From: Pseudomonadota bacterium
Lineage (GTDB): Bacteria; Pseudomonadota; Alphaproteobacteria; Sphingomonadales; Sphingomonadaceae
Assembly (NCBI GenBank): GCA_023418595.1
Contig: JAEZZI010000024.1
Span: 15,145-79,144, forward strand
DNA length: 64,000 bases
Direction of reading: 5' to 3'
Shown: piece by piece, positions 42,938 through 52,288 of the stretch
Position numbering within the stretch: position 1 is the stretch's first letter
Layout: the number at the start of each line of letters is the position of its first letter
Notes under the pieces: generated by a model
What the model saw: the letters and a program-made list of their open reading frames with translations, nothing else
Told to the model about the DNA's origin: nothing
The model's database searches: none
Made by a program: the position numbers and the translations under genes

Positions 42938-43905
42938 CGCGCCGCGCGGTCCTGAAGGGCACCGGCTCCGCCTTGCCGCGCAACCGCGTATCGAACGCCG
43001 ACCTGGCCGAGCGCGTCGATACCTCGGACGAATGGATCGTCGAGCGCACCGGCATCCGGTTTCGCCACATCGCCGAGGCCGACGAGACGACGGGGACGCT
43101 CGCGACCGACGCCGCGCGCAAGGCGCTCGACGCGGCTGGCTTCCCGCCGACCGACATCGACCTGATCGTGCTGGCGACGGCCACGCCGGACCAGACCTTC
43201 CCCGCCACCGCGACCAAGGTTCAGGCCGCGCTCGGCATCGACGATTGCGTCGCGTTCGACGTGGCGGCGGTGTGTTCGGGTTTCCTTTATGCCGTGCAGG
43301 TCGCCGATGCGATGATCCGCTCGGGCGTCCACACCCGCGCGCTGGTAATCGGGTCGGAGACGTTCAGCCGCATCCTTGATTGGGAAGATCGCACCACTTG
43401 CGTGTTGTTCGGCGACGGCGCGGGGGCGATCGTGCTGGCGGCCGAGGATGTCGACGACGCCGCCCCGCGTGGCATCCTTTCGACCAAGCTGCACGCCGAC
43501 GGGCGTCACAACGAACTCCTCTATGTCGATGGCGGGCCATCGACCACCGGCACCGTCGGCAAGGTGCGGATGAAGGGGCGCGAGGTGTTCCGCCACGCGG
43601 TCGTCAATCTGGCAAGCGTGATGAACGAGGCGCTCGAAGGATCGGGCTTCACTGCCGAGGACGTCGACTGGGTGGTGCCGCATCAGGCCAATGCCCGCAT
43701 CCTCGACGCCACCGCGCGCAAGCTCGACCTGCCGTCGGAAAAGGTGGTGGTGACGGTGGATCAGCACGCTAACACCTCCGCCGCGTCGGTGCCGCTCGCG
43801 CTCGATACGGCGTTGCGCGACGGGCGCATCAAATCGGGCGATCTGGTGGTGCTGGAGGCGATGGGCGGCGGTTTCACCTGGGGCGCTGCGGTCCTGCGAG
43901 TCTAA
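42934..43905 (+). CDS. fabH: Beta-ketoacyl-ACP synthase III
   Basis: FabH condenses acetyl-CoA with malonyl-ACP to start fatty acid synthesis. The 323-residue protein has catalytic Cys114 in VAAVCSGFLYAVQ, the later VVPHQANARILDATARK with His, and VTVDQHANTSAASVPLAL with Asn. The GTG start overlaps the plsX stop. Confidence 0.96.
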   Translation: MTRRAVLKGTGSALPRNRVSNADLAERVDTSDEWIVERTGIRFRHIAEADETTGTLATDAARKALDAAGFPPTDIDLIVLATATPDQTFPATATKVQAALGIDDCVAFDVAAVCSGFLYAVQVADAMIRSGVHTRALVIGSETFSRILDWEDRTTCVLFGDGAGAIVLAAEDVDDAAPRGILSTKLHADGRHNELLYVDGGPSTTGTVGKVRMKGREVFRHAVVNLASVMNEALEGSGFTAEDVDWVVPHQANARILDATARKLDLPSEKVVVTVDQHANTSAASVPLALDTALRDGRIKSGDLVVLEAMGGGFTWGAAVLRV

Positions 43906-43994
43906 AACGGGACGGGAGCCCGGTTCGCTCCGCTTCCGCTGTTGCTAAACCCATGCTATCCTGACGGATAACGGCAATTGGGGGTCGAAAACCT

Positions 43995-44294
43995 ATGGCT
44001 GCGGGCGAAACTCTGACACGGGCCGATCTGGCCGAGGCACTGAACCGGGAAATCGGTCTCTCGCGCGCCGACAGCGCGCAAATGGTAGAGAGAATCCTGT
44101 TCCACATGTGCGAATCGCTGTCGCGCGGCGAGAATGTGAAGATCTCCGGCTTCGGCACCTTCGTCCTGCGCGACAAGGGCGAGCGGGTGGGTCGCAATCC
44201 CAAGACCGGCGTCGAAGTGCCGATCGCCCCGCGCCGCGTGCTGACCTTCCGCGCCAGCCAGATGATGCGCGACCGCATCGTCGCGGCGGGCTGA
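43995..44294 (+). CDS. ihfA: Integration host factor alpha subunit
   Basis: IhfA forms the DNA-bending heterodimer IHF with IhfB. The 99-residue protein has LTRADLAEALNREIGLSR, VKISGFGTFVLRDKGERVGR and NPKTGVEVPIAPRRVLTFRA with the minor-groove-binding arm. It belongs to the rpmF-plsX-fabH-ihfA-merR block. Confidence 0.96.
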   Translation: MAAGETLTRADLAEALNREIGLSRADSAQMVERILFHMCESLSRGENVKISGFGTFVLRDKGERVGRNPKTGVEVPIAPRRVLTFRASQMMRDRIVAAG

Positions 44295-44302
44295 GCACGG
44301 GG

Positions 44303-44635
44303 TTGGCGACCGGCGACAAGGCGGAGGGTGCGTGGCGCACCATTGGCGAATTGTCGCAGGAAACCGGCTTGCCGCAGCATCGGCTGCGCTATTGGGAAAC
44401 GCGCTTTCCCCAGCTGAAGCCGCTGCAGCGCGGCGGCCAGCGCCGTTATTACCGGCCCGAGGATGTCGATCTGGTGCGCCGGATCGACCGGCTGCTCAAC
44501 CATGAGGGTTACACGATCGCAGGCGTGCAGAAGCTGCTCGCGAGCGAACGCCGCGTGCCGCGGAGCGAAGTGGTCGATCAGCGCGCGCAGTTGCGTCTGA
44601 TCCGCGACCGGTTGCGGCGCGCGCTTAGCCAATAA
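44303..44635 (+). CDS. MerR-family transcriptional regulator
   Basis: The 110-residue protein has the MerR winged helix at its start: TIGELSQETGLPQHRLRYWE, then RRYYRPEDVDLVRRIDRLL. It lacks the metal-binding loop of MerR. It has the usual place next to ihfA in alphaproteobacteria. The first suitable start is a TTG at 44303; an upstream CTG is also possible, so the N-terminus is uncertain. Confidence 0.85.
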   Translation: MATGDKAEGAWRTIGELSQETGLPQHRLRYWETRFPQLKPLQRGGQRRYYRPEDVDLVRRIDRLLNHEGYTIAGVQKLLASERRVPRSEVVDQRAQLRLIRDRLRRALSQ

Positions 44636-44648
44636 CGCCACCACCCGC

Positions 44649-44750
44649 CACCCCGGACTTGTTCCGGGGTCCACCAAGCCGCTTGCGTTGCGAACGCACT
44701 TTATCGTGGACGCTTGCCGCCTGGTGGACCCCGGGACAGGTCCGGGGTGA
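44649..44750. repeat. Paired hairpin repeat (CACCCCGGACTTGTTCCGGGG type)
   Basis: CACCCCGGACTTGTTCCGGG on the left mirrors CCGGGACAGGTCCGGGGTGA on the right; GGTCCACCAAGC and CCTGGTGGACC extend the outer stem. It lies between the convergent MerR and flippase genes. Confidence 0.85.
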
Positions 44751-44766
44751 CGCTATTTTTGGTGTA

Positions 44767-46293
44767 CTATCCGGCGTTCGCGCCCGGATCGGGCGGGGCT
44801 TCGGGGCGCGGCAGTTTCCTGAACAGCGCGCGGTCCTCCGGCTCCAGCGCCCATTTGCCCAGCACGAAGAAATAGACCGCCAGGATCATCGGGATGCCGA
44901 TGATCAGCTCCGCCCATTCGGGAAGTTGAGTGACGAAATAACCGATGACCAGTGCCGCGAGAACTGCCCAGACGAACGGCCAGCGCAGGCCGGACACTGG
45001 ATGCTGGAGAATGCGTTTCAGGAACCAGCTTTTGACGAACGACCCGACCGCGAGCGATGCGGCAAGCGCGACGGCCGGACCCGCCGCTTGCCAGGTTTCG
45101 GGCCAGCCCAGGTCGCGCATGACGAAAACGAGCGCGAAACTGAGCGCGATCTGGAAACCCAACAGGATGGCCGACAGCATCAGGTTGCGGTGGCGCGCGA
45201 CATAGACGAGACCGGCCTCCGCCACCGCCCCCTGTGCGGCCAGCACTTCGGCGGCGAGCAGGAAGCAGAGCGCGCCTGCGCCCACCACGAACTCCGGCCC
45301 GATCACGCCCATCACGCCTTCCGCCGGGATGCCGCCCGCCAGTGCCAGCGCGGCTTGCGCGGCCATGATCCAGAAGCCGACCTGCCTGATCTGGCGCGCG
45401 ACCGCGGCCTTGTCGTTTTCCGCGAGGCTGCGGGTGATGACCGGGCCGAGCACGGGATCGAAGCTGGTCTTCAGCTTTTGCGGCAAGGATGCGACCTGCT
45501 GCGCCATGTAGTAGATGCCGACGACCGCGGGCGAGAACAGCAGCCCCAGGATGAAGCGATCGACGTTGCGCGTGCCCCATTCGATTGCATCGGCCCCGGC
45601 AAGCGGTGCGTTGCGGCGGGCCAGCGCGAACATCGGACCGATCCGTGGCTTCCACCCGCGCGGCAGGCCATAGCTTTTGATGAACGGGATCATCGACGCG
45701 ATCAGCGCGGCGACCATCGACAGGACATAGGCGATGATCAGGCCGTCGCGCGACGACACATAGGACAGCGCCCAGGCGGCGATCGAGATCGTCCACGGCT
45801 CGACCACCGCGCGCGCGGTCACGGTGGCTTTCACGTTATGGCGATAGGCAAGCGCCGCCAGGCTGACGTCCGACCAGGCCAGCGCGAAGATCACGCACGG
45901 CAGCAGCCATTCGAGGCCGATCACCTCTGAATTGGGGTACATCGCCTGCGGAAACACGAACAGCACGGCGCTGGCGATCATCGACAGGACCAGCGCGACG
46001 ACAAGGGCATCCCACACGACATGCGCGTGGGGGCGTTCGGTATTCGACAGCGCCTGCGCCAGCCCGCGCTTCAGACCCAGCGTGGCAAGCAACGCCGCGA
46101 GTTCGACCACCACGACGGCAAGCGCGAACCGCCCGACAATCTCCGGGCCATAGATGCGCCCGGCGATGAACAGAAACGGGAGGCGCGCGAGTAACCGCAG
46201 CGCAAAGCCGAACACATTGGTCCGCCCGCCGCGGGCCAGCGCGTTGATGTCGTCCGATGGCGGCTTTGCGCCTTCGGTCGGGGTCTGGCTCAA
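44767..46293 (-). CDS. Polysaccharide (O-antigen type) flippase, MOP superfamily
   Basis: The 508-residue protein has about twelve to fourteen membrane segments. It shows Wzx-like stretches: FGFALRLLARLPFLFIAGRI, SDVSLAALAYRHNVKATVTA, and SPAVVGIYYMAQQVASLPQK. It probably flips lipid-linked saccharides across the inner membrane. No other polysaccharide genes are adjacent; its ATG overlaps the polA stop (ATGA). Confidence 0.85.
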   Translation of the reverse strand: MSQTPTEGAKPPSDDINALARGGRTNVFGFALRLLARLPFLFIAGRIYGPEIVGRFALAVVVVELAALLATLGLKRGLAQALSNTERPHAHVVWDALVVALVLSMIASAVLFVFPQAMYPNSEVIGLEWLLPCVIFALAWSDVSLAALAYRHNVKATVTARAVVEPWTISIAAWALSYVSSRDGLIIAYVLSMVAALIASMIPFIKSYGLPRGWKPRIGPMFALARRNAPLAGADAIEWGTRNVDRFILGLLFSPAVVGIYYMAQQVASLPQKLKTSFDPVLGPVITRSLAENDKAAVARQIRQVGFWIMAAQAALALAGGIPAEGVMGVIGPEFVVGAGALCFLLAAEVLAAQGAVAEAGLVYVARHRNLMLSAILLGFQIALSFALVFVMRDLGWPETWQAAGPAVALAASLAVGSFVKSWFLKRILQHPVSGLRWPFVWAVLAALVIGYFVTQLPEWAELIIGIPMILAVYFFVLGKWALEPEDRALFRKLPRPEAPPDPGANAG

Positions 46294-49061
46294 TGCGCGG
46301 CGCCCCAGCTGGGGCCGACGCCGATCTCGACGCCGAGCGGGACGGTCAGGGTGATTGCCGGTTCGGCCGCCGTTGCCATAACGCGCTCGATGACGGGCTT
46401 TGCAGCTTCGACATCGCCTTCGGGCAGTTCGAACACCAGTTCGTCATGCACCTGCATCAGCATCCGCACCTTGGGCAGACCCGCCTCGGCGAGCGCCGGT
46501 CCCATGCGGACCATCGCGCGTTTGATGATGTCGGCGCTGGTCCCCTGGATCGGCGCGTTGATGGCGGCGCGCTCGGCGCCCTGGCGTTCGTGCTGGACCT
46601 TGGATTTGATCCGCGAGATATGCGTCTTGCGACCGAACAAGGTGCGGGTGAAGCCATGCTCGCGGACGAATTCGAGCGTTTCGGCGATGTAGCGGTTGAT
46701 GCCGGGGAAGCGTTCGAAATAGCGGTCGATCATCGCCTGCGCCTCGTCCGCGGTCACGTCGAGCCGTCCAGCCAGTCCCCAGCGCGAAATGCCGTAGAGG
46801 ATGGCGAAGTTGATCGTCTTGGCGCGCCCTCGCGTTTCGCGGTTGACCTCTCCGAACAATTCCTGCGCGGTCATGTTGTGAATGTCGTCGCCGCGCGCGA
46901 ACGCATCGCGCAGCGCGGGCACCTCGGCGATGTGCGCGGCCAACCGCAGTTCGATCTGCGAATAGTCGGCGGCGAGGATGACGTTGCCCGGTTCGGCAAC
47001 GAAGGCGTCGCGGATTTGCCGCCCGATTTCGGTCCGGATCGGGATATTCTGGAGGTTGGGGTCGGTCGACGACAGCCGCCCGGTCTGCGCGCCGGTCAGG
47101 CTGTAGCTTGTGTGGACGCGGCCAGTCTTGCCGTCGATCTGTTGCTGGAGCGCGTCGGTATAGGTGGACTTGAGCTTCGACAATTGCCGCCAGTCGAGCA
47201 CCTTGCGCGCGATCTCGACGCCCTCCGCGGCGAGGCGCTCCATCTCGTTGACGTCAGTCGAATAGACGCCCGACTTGCCCTTGCGACCGCCTTTCAGCCC
47301 CATCTGCTCGAACAGCACGTCGCCCAATTGCTTGGGGCTGCCGATGGTGAATTTGGTGCCTGCGATATCGTGGATTTCGGTTTCCAGGCTCGCCATCTGG
47401 GCGGCAAATTCTTCCGACAAGCGCGACAGCACCTTCGCATCGACCTTTACACCTGCCATCTCCATGTCGGCGATGACCGAGACGAGCGGGCGATCGACGC
47501 GTTCATAGACGCGCGTCACTTCCTCGCGCGTCAGCCGCGGTTTGAACCGCCGCCACAGGCGCAGCGTCACATCGGCATCCTCGGCGGCGTAGCGGGTGGC
47601 GGCCTTCAGATCGACTTCGTGGAAGCCGATCGCCTTTTTGCCCGTGCCGGTCACGTCCTTATAGGCGATGCAGCTATGCGAAAGGTGCGTGGCAGCGAGT
47701 TCGTCCATGCCGTGGCCGTGCAGGCCCGCGTCGAGATCGAAGCTCATGACGATCGTGTCGTCATAGGGCGCAACGTCGATTCCCAGCTTCCTGAGAATGA
47801 TGAGGTCGTATTTCAGGTTGTGCCCGATCTTGAGCACGGCAGAGTCCTCGAACAGCGCCTTCAGTTTCGGTAACGCAACGTCCGGCGAAAGCTGAACCGG
47901 CTTCTCGGCGAACATGTCGCTGCTGCCGTGGCCAAGCGGGACATAGCAGGCGAGATTGGGGTGGAGCGCCATCGACACGCCGACCAGCTCTGCCGACATC
48001 GGGTCTTTCGCCGTCGTCTCGGTATCGATCGCGATCCAGCCCTGATGCCGGGCAATCTGAATCCAGCGGTCGAGCGCGGCTTCGTCGGTGACGGTTTCGT
48101 AATTGTCGTGGTCGCACGGCGGATCGTCGGGCAGGTCGGGCGCGGCGGCGGTGGTCGCCTCGGGCACCCCGGGCGCATCCACCCCCGCGGGCGCATCGCT
48201 CGGCAATTTGGCGAGCAGCGAGCGGAACCCGTGATGCTCCAGAAACGCGCGCAGCGGCGGCTCGGGAATGCCCTTCAATTCCAGCGAATCGAGCGGGTCG
48301 GGCAGCGGCACGTCGCATGCCAGTTCGACCAGCTTGCGCGACAGCCGTGCGGCGTCGGCATGCTCGATCAGATTGTCGCGCATTTTCGACGGCTTCATCG
48401 ACGGCGCGGCGGCGAGCACCGATTCGACATCGCCATGTTCGAGGATCAGCTTGGCGGCAGTCTTGGGACCGATGCCGGGAACGCCGGGGACATTGTCGAC
48501 GCTGTCGCCCATCAGCGCGAGCACTTCGCCCAATTTATCGGGACCGACGCCGAATTTCTCGATCACTTCCGCCGGGCCGATCCGTTTGTCCTTCATCGTG
48601 TCGAGCATGTCGATGTTCGGATCGGTCAGGAGCTGCATCAGGTCCTTGTCGGAACTGACGATCGTGACCGACCACCCCTGCGCCAGCGCGGCTTTCGAAT
48701 AGCTGGCGATCAGATCATCGGCTTCCCAGCCCTGCTCTTCGATGCACGGCAGGCTGAATGCGCGCGTCGCGTCGCGGATCATCGGGAATTGGGGTTTCAG
48801 GTCTTCGGGCGCAGGCGGGCGGTGCGCCTTGTACTGGTCGTAAAGCTCGTTGCGGAACGTGTGTTCGGACTTGTCGAGGATCACCGCCAGATGGGTCGGC
48901 CCGTCCGCCTTGTGCAGTTCGTTCGCGAGCTTCCACAACATGGTCGTGTAGCCATAGACCGCGCCCGCCGGTTCGCCGTGTTGGTTGGTCAGCTTTGGCA
49001 GCACATGATAGGCGCGGAAGATGAAACTCGATCCATCGACCAGGTAGAGATGATTGGCCAT
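46290..49061 (-). CDS. polA: DNA polymerase I
   Basis: The 923-residue protein has three domains. The 5'-3' exonuclease (1-290) begins MANHLYLVDGSSFIFRAYHV. The 3'-5' exonuclease (about 330-510) keeps IAIDTETTAKDP and a late YAAEDADVTLRLW, so proofreading residues are present. The polymerase (about 520-923) has LAADYSQIELRLAAHIAEVP, GRAKTINFAILYGISRWG and MQVHDELVFELPEGD. It repairs DNA and removes RNA primers. Confidence 0.97.
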   Translation of the reverse strand: MANHLYLVDGSSFIFRAYHVLPKLTNQHGEPAGAVYGYTTMLWKLANELHKADGPTHLAVILDKSEHTFRNELYDQYKAHRPPAPEDLKPQFPMIRDATRAFSLPCIEEQGWEADDLIASYSKAALAQGWSVTIVSSDKDLMQLLTDPNIDMLDTMKDKRIGPAEVIEKFGVGPDKLGEVLALMGDSVDNVPGVPGIGPKTAAKLILEHGDVESVLAAAPSMKPSKMRDNLIEHADAARLSRKLVELACDVPLPDPLDSLELKGIPEPPLRAFLEHHGFRSLLAKLPSDAPAGVDAPGVPEATTAAAPDLPDDPPCDHDNYETVTDEAALDRWIQIARHQGWIAIDTETTAKDPMSAELVGVSMALHPNLACYVPLGHGSSDMFAEKPVQLSPDVALPKLKALFEDSAVLKIGHNLKYDLIILRKLGIDVAPYDDTIVMSFDLDAGLHGHGMDELAATHLSHSCIAYKDVTGTGKKAIGFHEVDLKAATRYAAEDADVTLRLWRRFKPRLTREEVTRVYERVDRPLVSVIADMEMAGVKVDAKVLSRLSEEFAAQMASLETEIHDIAGTKFTIGSPKQLGDVLFEQMGLKGGRKGKSGVYSTDVNEMERLAAEGVEIARKVLDWRQLSKLKSTYTDALQQQIDGKTGRVHTSYSLTGAQTGRLSSTDPNLQNIPIRTEIGRQIRDAFVAEPGNVILAADYSQIELRLAAHIAEVPALRDAFARGDDIHNMTAQELFGEVNRETRGRAKTINFAILYGISRWGLAGRLDVTADEAQAMIDRYFERFPGINRYIAETLEFVREHGFTRTLFGRKTHISRIKSKVQHERQGAERAAINAPIQGTSADIIKRAMVRMGPALAEAGLPKVRMLMQVHDELVFELPEGDVEAAKPVIERVMATAAEPAITLTVPLGVEIGVGPSWGAAH

Positions 49062-49108
49062 CGCCGGGGCTTAGCAAGCCGCGCGAGCGCGCGCGAGATG
49101 CGATTGGG

Positions 49109-50359
49109 TCACATGCCCGATTGCGTTTGGCCCGATTGCGTTTGGCCCGATTGCATTTGGCCCGATTGCGTTCGGCCCGAAGACGCCATGCGATCCGGGC
49201 GGTGATTGGCGACCACCGTGCGCGTCACTGCGTGCATCAGTTCCTGACGCCGGGGCACCGGACGGCTGGTTTCCCCGATCAGGATCGCGATCGCATAGCT
49301 CTTGCCATCGGGCGCGGTCAGGATGCCGATATCGTTGAAACCCGCGGTGCGCGGCGGCAGATCCTGTCCGGTGCCGGTCTTGTGACCCCACAGCCAGCCC
49401 GCGGGCACGGCGTGGCGCACGCGCGAACGGCCGGTGCGGGTTTCCTGCATGGTCGAGATCAGCCAGGTTGTCGATGCCGCCGACAGCAGATTGCCCTGTT
49501 TCAGACGCGCGAGTGCATCGACCATTGCGTGCGCCGATGCGCCATCGGGCGGGCTGGCGACATAGGCGTCGAACGCGCGTTGGCGCACGTCCATCGGCAG
49601 CGCGGCGCGGGCGGTGTAGAAATTGCGGCCGATACTGTACGACTGGTTCCAGGTCAGCCCCGCGGTTCCCGCCTGAAGCAGGCGTTCGCCGGGGCCGAAC
49701 TTGATGCTGCCCAGCGCCTTTCGCCGGATGAATTCGTTGATCGCGTCGGACCCGCCGGCCAGCATACGCAACTTGTCGTTGGCCGTATTGTCGCTGGCCG
49801 TGATCGCGCGGCGCAGCAGGTTCTCGACCGTCGTCGTGTGGCTGCCGTCGCGCAATATCAACGATGCGATCGGCTGATGAAACAGCGTCAGATCCTGACG
49901 CGTGAGCGTCACCGGGTCGGACAGGTTGAGCAGGCCGCGATCGCGCTGGTCGAGGATGGTCATCACCACCCACATCTTGCTGACGCTCTGCTGCGGCATC
50001 GGCTGGTCGCCATTGGCGCTGACCGTCCAGCCATCGTCGATCGATTTGATCGCGATGCCGACGCGACCGCCGAAATCGCGGTGCATCGCCTCGATATTCG
50101 ACACCAGGACCGCCGGTGGCGCGGCAGGGCGCGGGGCGGGCGGGGGGACGGGAATGGCGACGCGGTTGCTGGGCGGTGCGACGAACGGGCGCGGAGCGGA
50201 GGTGGCGGCGGCGCTTCGGGCGGCGGGGGCCGGTTCGGCACGCGCCGCGCCCGCCGGGATGATCCCTTCATGCAGCGCGCATCCCAGAAGCACGACGGGC
50301 GCCAGCCCGGTGATGGTCAATGCCCGCTGCCGCGCGGTGAATGCCTGAAAAAAACCCAA
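49109..50359 (-). CDS. Class A serine beta-lactamase with C-terminal repeat tail
   Basis: The 416-residue protein has an N-terminal hydrophobic stretch (TGLAPVVLLGCALHEG) that serves as a signal or lipoprotein-type anchor. A Pro/Ala linker (41-85) follows, then the serine beta-lactamase fold. SVSK (Ser125, Lys128), SDN (189-191) and KTG (327-329) are present. ERLLQ at 225-229 takes the place of the Glu-x-x-Leu-Asn motif, with Gln for the usual Asn. It ends in five copies of a Gln-Ser-Gly-rich unit (RTQSGQMQSGQTQSGQTQSG). The start is TTG at 50359, since no better ATG or GTG is near. Substrate range cannot be read. Confidence 0.87.
   Translation of the reverse strand: MGFFQAFTARQRALTITGLAPVVLLGCALHEGIIPAGAARAEPAPAARSAAATSAPRPFVAPPSNRVAIPVPPPAPRPAAPPAVLVSNIEAMHRDFGGRVGIAIKSIDDGWTVSANGDQPMPQQSVSKMWVVMTILDQRDRGLLNLSDPVTLTRQDLTLFHQPIASLILRDGSHTTTVENLLRRAITASDNTANDKLRMLAGGSDAINEFIRRKALGSIKFGPGERLLQAGTAGLTWNQSYSIGRNFYTARAALPMDVRQRAFDAYVASPPDGASAHAMVDALARLKQGNLLSAASTTWLISTMQETRTGRSRVRHAVPAGWLWGHKTGTGQDLPPRTAGFNDIGILTAPDGKSYAIAILIGETSRPVPRRQELMHAVTRTVVANHRPDRMASSGRTQSGQMQSGQTQSGQTQSGM
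49119..49183. repeat. 15-bp tandem repeat in the beta-lactamase 3' end
   Basis: The unit CCCGATTGCGTTTGG and close variants (one with GCATTTGG, one with GCGTTCGG) repeats four to five times. It encodes QSGQT-type units on the minus strand. The unit length is a multiple of three, so copy-number change keeps the frame. Confidence 0.85.
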
Positions 50360-50507
50360 CGCTTCTACTCGCCCCTTGCCCGTATGCGATCATGCGCCCT
50401 GGTGGCGGTGCCCGGCAAGCCGGGGTCCCTACCCATGCGGTGAACAATGCCACCTTAGCGACGAAAAGTGAATCCCCCTGAAATATGGGAATTTCATGGC
50501 AAGGGGA

Positions 50508-52094
50508 TCAAGGGACCAGGATCGTGTCCTCGGGACATTCGGCCTGCTCGGGATAATCGAGCGTGTAATGCAGCCCGCGGCTTTCCTTGCGGTGCAGGGC
50601 CGACTTCACGATCAATTCGGCCGACTGAAGCAAATTGCGCAGCTCGATCAGGTCGGGGGTGACGCGGAAATGGCCGTAATAATCGGCGACTTCCTCCTGC
50701 AACAGCTTGATCCGGCTGGCGGCACGCTGGAGGCGTTTGGTGGTGCGGACGATGCCGACATAATTCCACATGAAGCGGCGGATCTCGGTCCAGTTCTGCT
50801 TGATGACGACTTCTTCGTCGCTGTCGGTCACCCGGCTTTCGTCCCAGCCGCGGATGGTAGGGACCGGCGGCAGGTCATTCCAGCTTGCGGCGATGTGCCT
50901 GGCCGCGCTTTCGCCGAACACGAAACATTCGAGCAGAGAGTTGGACGCCAGCCTGTTGGCGCCGTGCAGGCCCGACTGGGTGCATTCGCCTGCGGCATAA
51001 AGTCCGGGCAGGTCGGTCCGCCCGTCGCGGTCGATGACGATTCCGCCGCAGGTGTAATGCTGGGCGGGAACCACCGGAATCGGCTGCGTCGTCATGTCGA
51101 TGCCCAGCCCCGACAGCTTGGCGTGGATGGTCGGGAAATGCTCGCGGACGAATTCGGGGGGCTGATGACTGATGTCGAGATGGACGTAATCGAGGCCCAG
51201 TCGCTTGATCTCATGATCGATCGCGCGCGCCACCACGTCGCGCGGCGCGAGTTCGGCGCGGGGATCGAAATCGGGCATGAAGCGATGGCCGGTGTCGGGG
51301 ATTTTAAGTTGCCCGCCTTCGCCGCGCACCGCCTCGGTAATCAGGAAATTCTTGACCTCCAGATTGAACAGGCAGGTCGGGTGGAATTGCATGAATTCCA
51401 TGTTCGACACGCGACATCCTGCACGCCACGCCATCGCGATGCCGTCGCCGGTCGCGCCGCGCGGCGCGGTCGAGAATTGATAGGTCCGCCCTGCGCCGCC
51501 CGTCGCCAGGATCGTCGCGCGTGCGGTGAACAGGCTGACATGCCCGGAAACCTTGTCGACCGCATAGGCCCCCCAGACGCAGCCTGCGCCTGAATAGCGT
51601 TCCTCGTGGCGGCTGGTCGCCAGATCGATCGCGACCTGATTCGGAACCAGCGTGATGTTGGGATGCGCTTCGGCGGCGCGGATCAGCGCTTCCTGCACCG
51701 CCCAACCGGTGGCGTCGTCGACATGAACGATCCGGCGATGCGAATGCCCGCCTTCGCGTGTCAGATGCAGCGCGCCGCCGTCGCTGTTGAACGGCACGCC
51801 CAGTTCGACGAGCCTCTGGATCGCGGCGGGCGCCCCCTCGACGACGAACTCGACGATCTCGCGGTCGTTCAGGCCGGCGCCTGCGACCATCGTATCCTCG
51901 ACATGGTTTTTGAACGTGTCGCCGGGCTCCAGCACCGCGGCGATCCCGCCCTGCGCCCAGGCGGTCGATCCTTCGTTGAGCGCGCCCTTCGCCAGCACGG
52001 TCACGCGAAAGCGGTCGGCAAGGTTGAGCGCCGCGGTCAGTCCCGCCGCGCCGGACCCGACGATCAGGATGTCGCTTTGCCGCGTTTCGCCCAA
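50508..52094 (-). CDS. nadB: L-aspartate oxidase
   Basis: NadB oxidises L-aspartate to iminoaspartate in NAD synthesis. The 528-residue flavoprotein begins DILIVGSGAAGLTAALNLAD with the FAD loop, then GSTAWAQGGIAAV. It has MQFHPTCLFN, HYTCGGIVIDRDGRTDLPGL and GANRLASNSLLECFVFGESA, as in NadB. The start is a TTG (52094) with GGAAGG eight bases upstream. No nadA or nadC is adjacent. Confidence 0.95.
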   Translation of the reverse strand: MGETRQSDILIVGSGAAGLTAALNLADRFRVTVLAKGALNEGSTAWAQGGIAAVLEPGDTFKNHVEDTMVAGAGLNDREIVEFVVEGAPAAIQRLVELGVPFNSDGGALHLTREGGHSHRRIVHVDDATGWAVQEALIRAAEAHPNITLVPNQVAIDLATSRHEERYSGAGCVWGAYAVDKVSGHVSLFTARATILATGGAGRTYQFSTAPRGATGDGIAMAWRAGCRVSNMEFMQFHPTCLFNLEVKNFLITEAVRGEGGQLKIPDTGHRFMPDFDPRAELAPRDVVARAIDHEIKRLGLDYVHLDISHQPPEFVREHFPTIHAKLSGLGIDMTTQPIPVVPAQHYTCGGIVIDRDGRTDLPGLYAAGECTQSGLHGANRLASNSLLECFVFGESAARHIAASWNDLPPVPTIRGWDESRVTDSDEEVVIKQNWTEIRRFMWNYVGIVRTTKRLQRAASRIKLLQEEVADYYGHFRVTPDLIELRNLLQSAELIVKSALHRKESRGLHYTLDYPEQAECPEDTILVP

Positions 52095-52288
52095 ATCAGT
52101 GCCTTCCGATCGTTCGCGTGTCGAAACCGGCGCGGTCTAGCGCCAGTTGCAGCCGGGTTGAAACAAATCTTGATCGCGCGCCGATAAAGTTGCGGGAACG
52201 CAATGAAGGGTGAAGGGGTTGGGCGGGTTCACTATAGGTTCAAGCCCGCCCCTCTAGGTCGCCGGGCATGATGTGGAGAAAGAACAAC

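Noticed and set aside
49119..49183. CRISPR-like array at the repeat in the beta-lactamase gene
   Set aside because: Units are contiguous, 15 bases long and in frame, with no spacers; it is a coding minisatellite.
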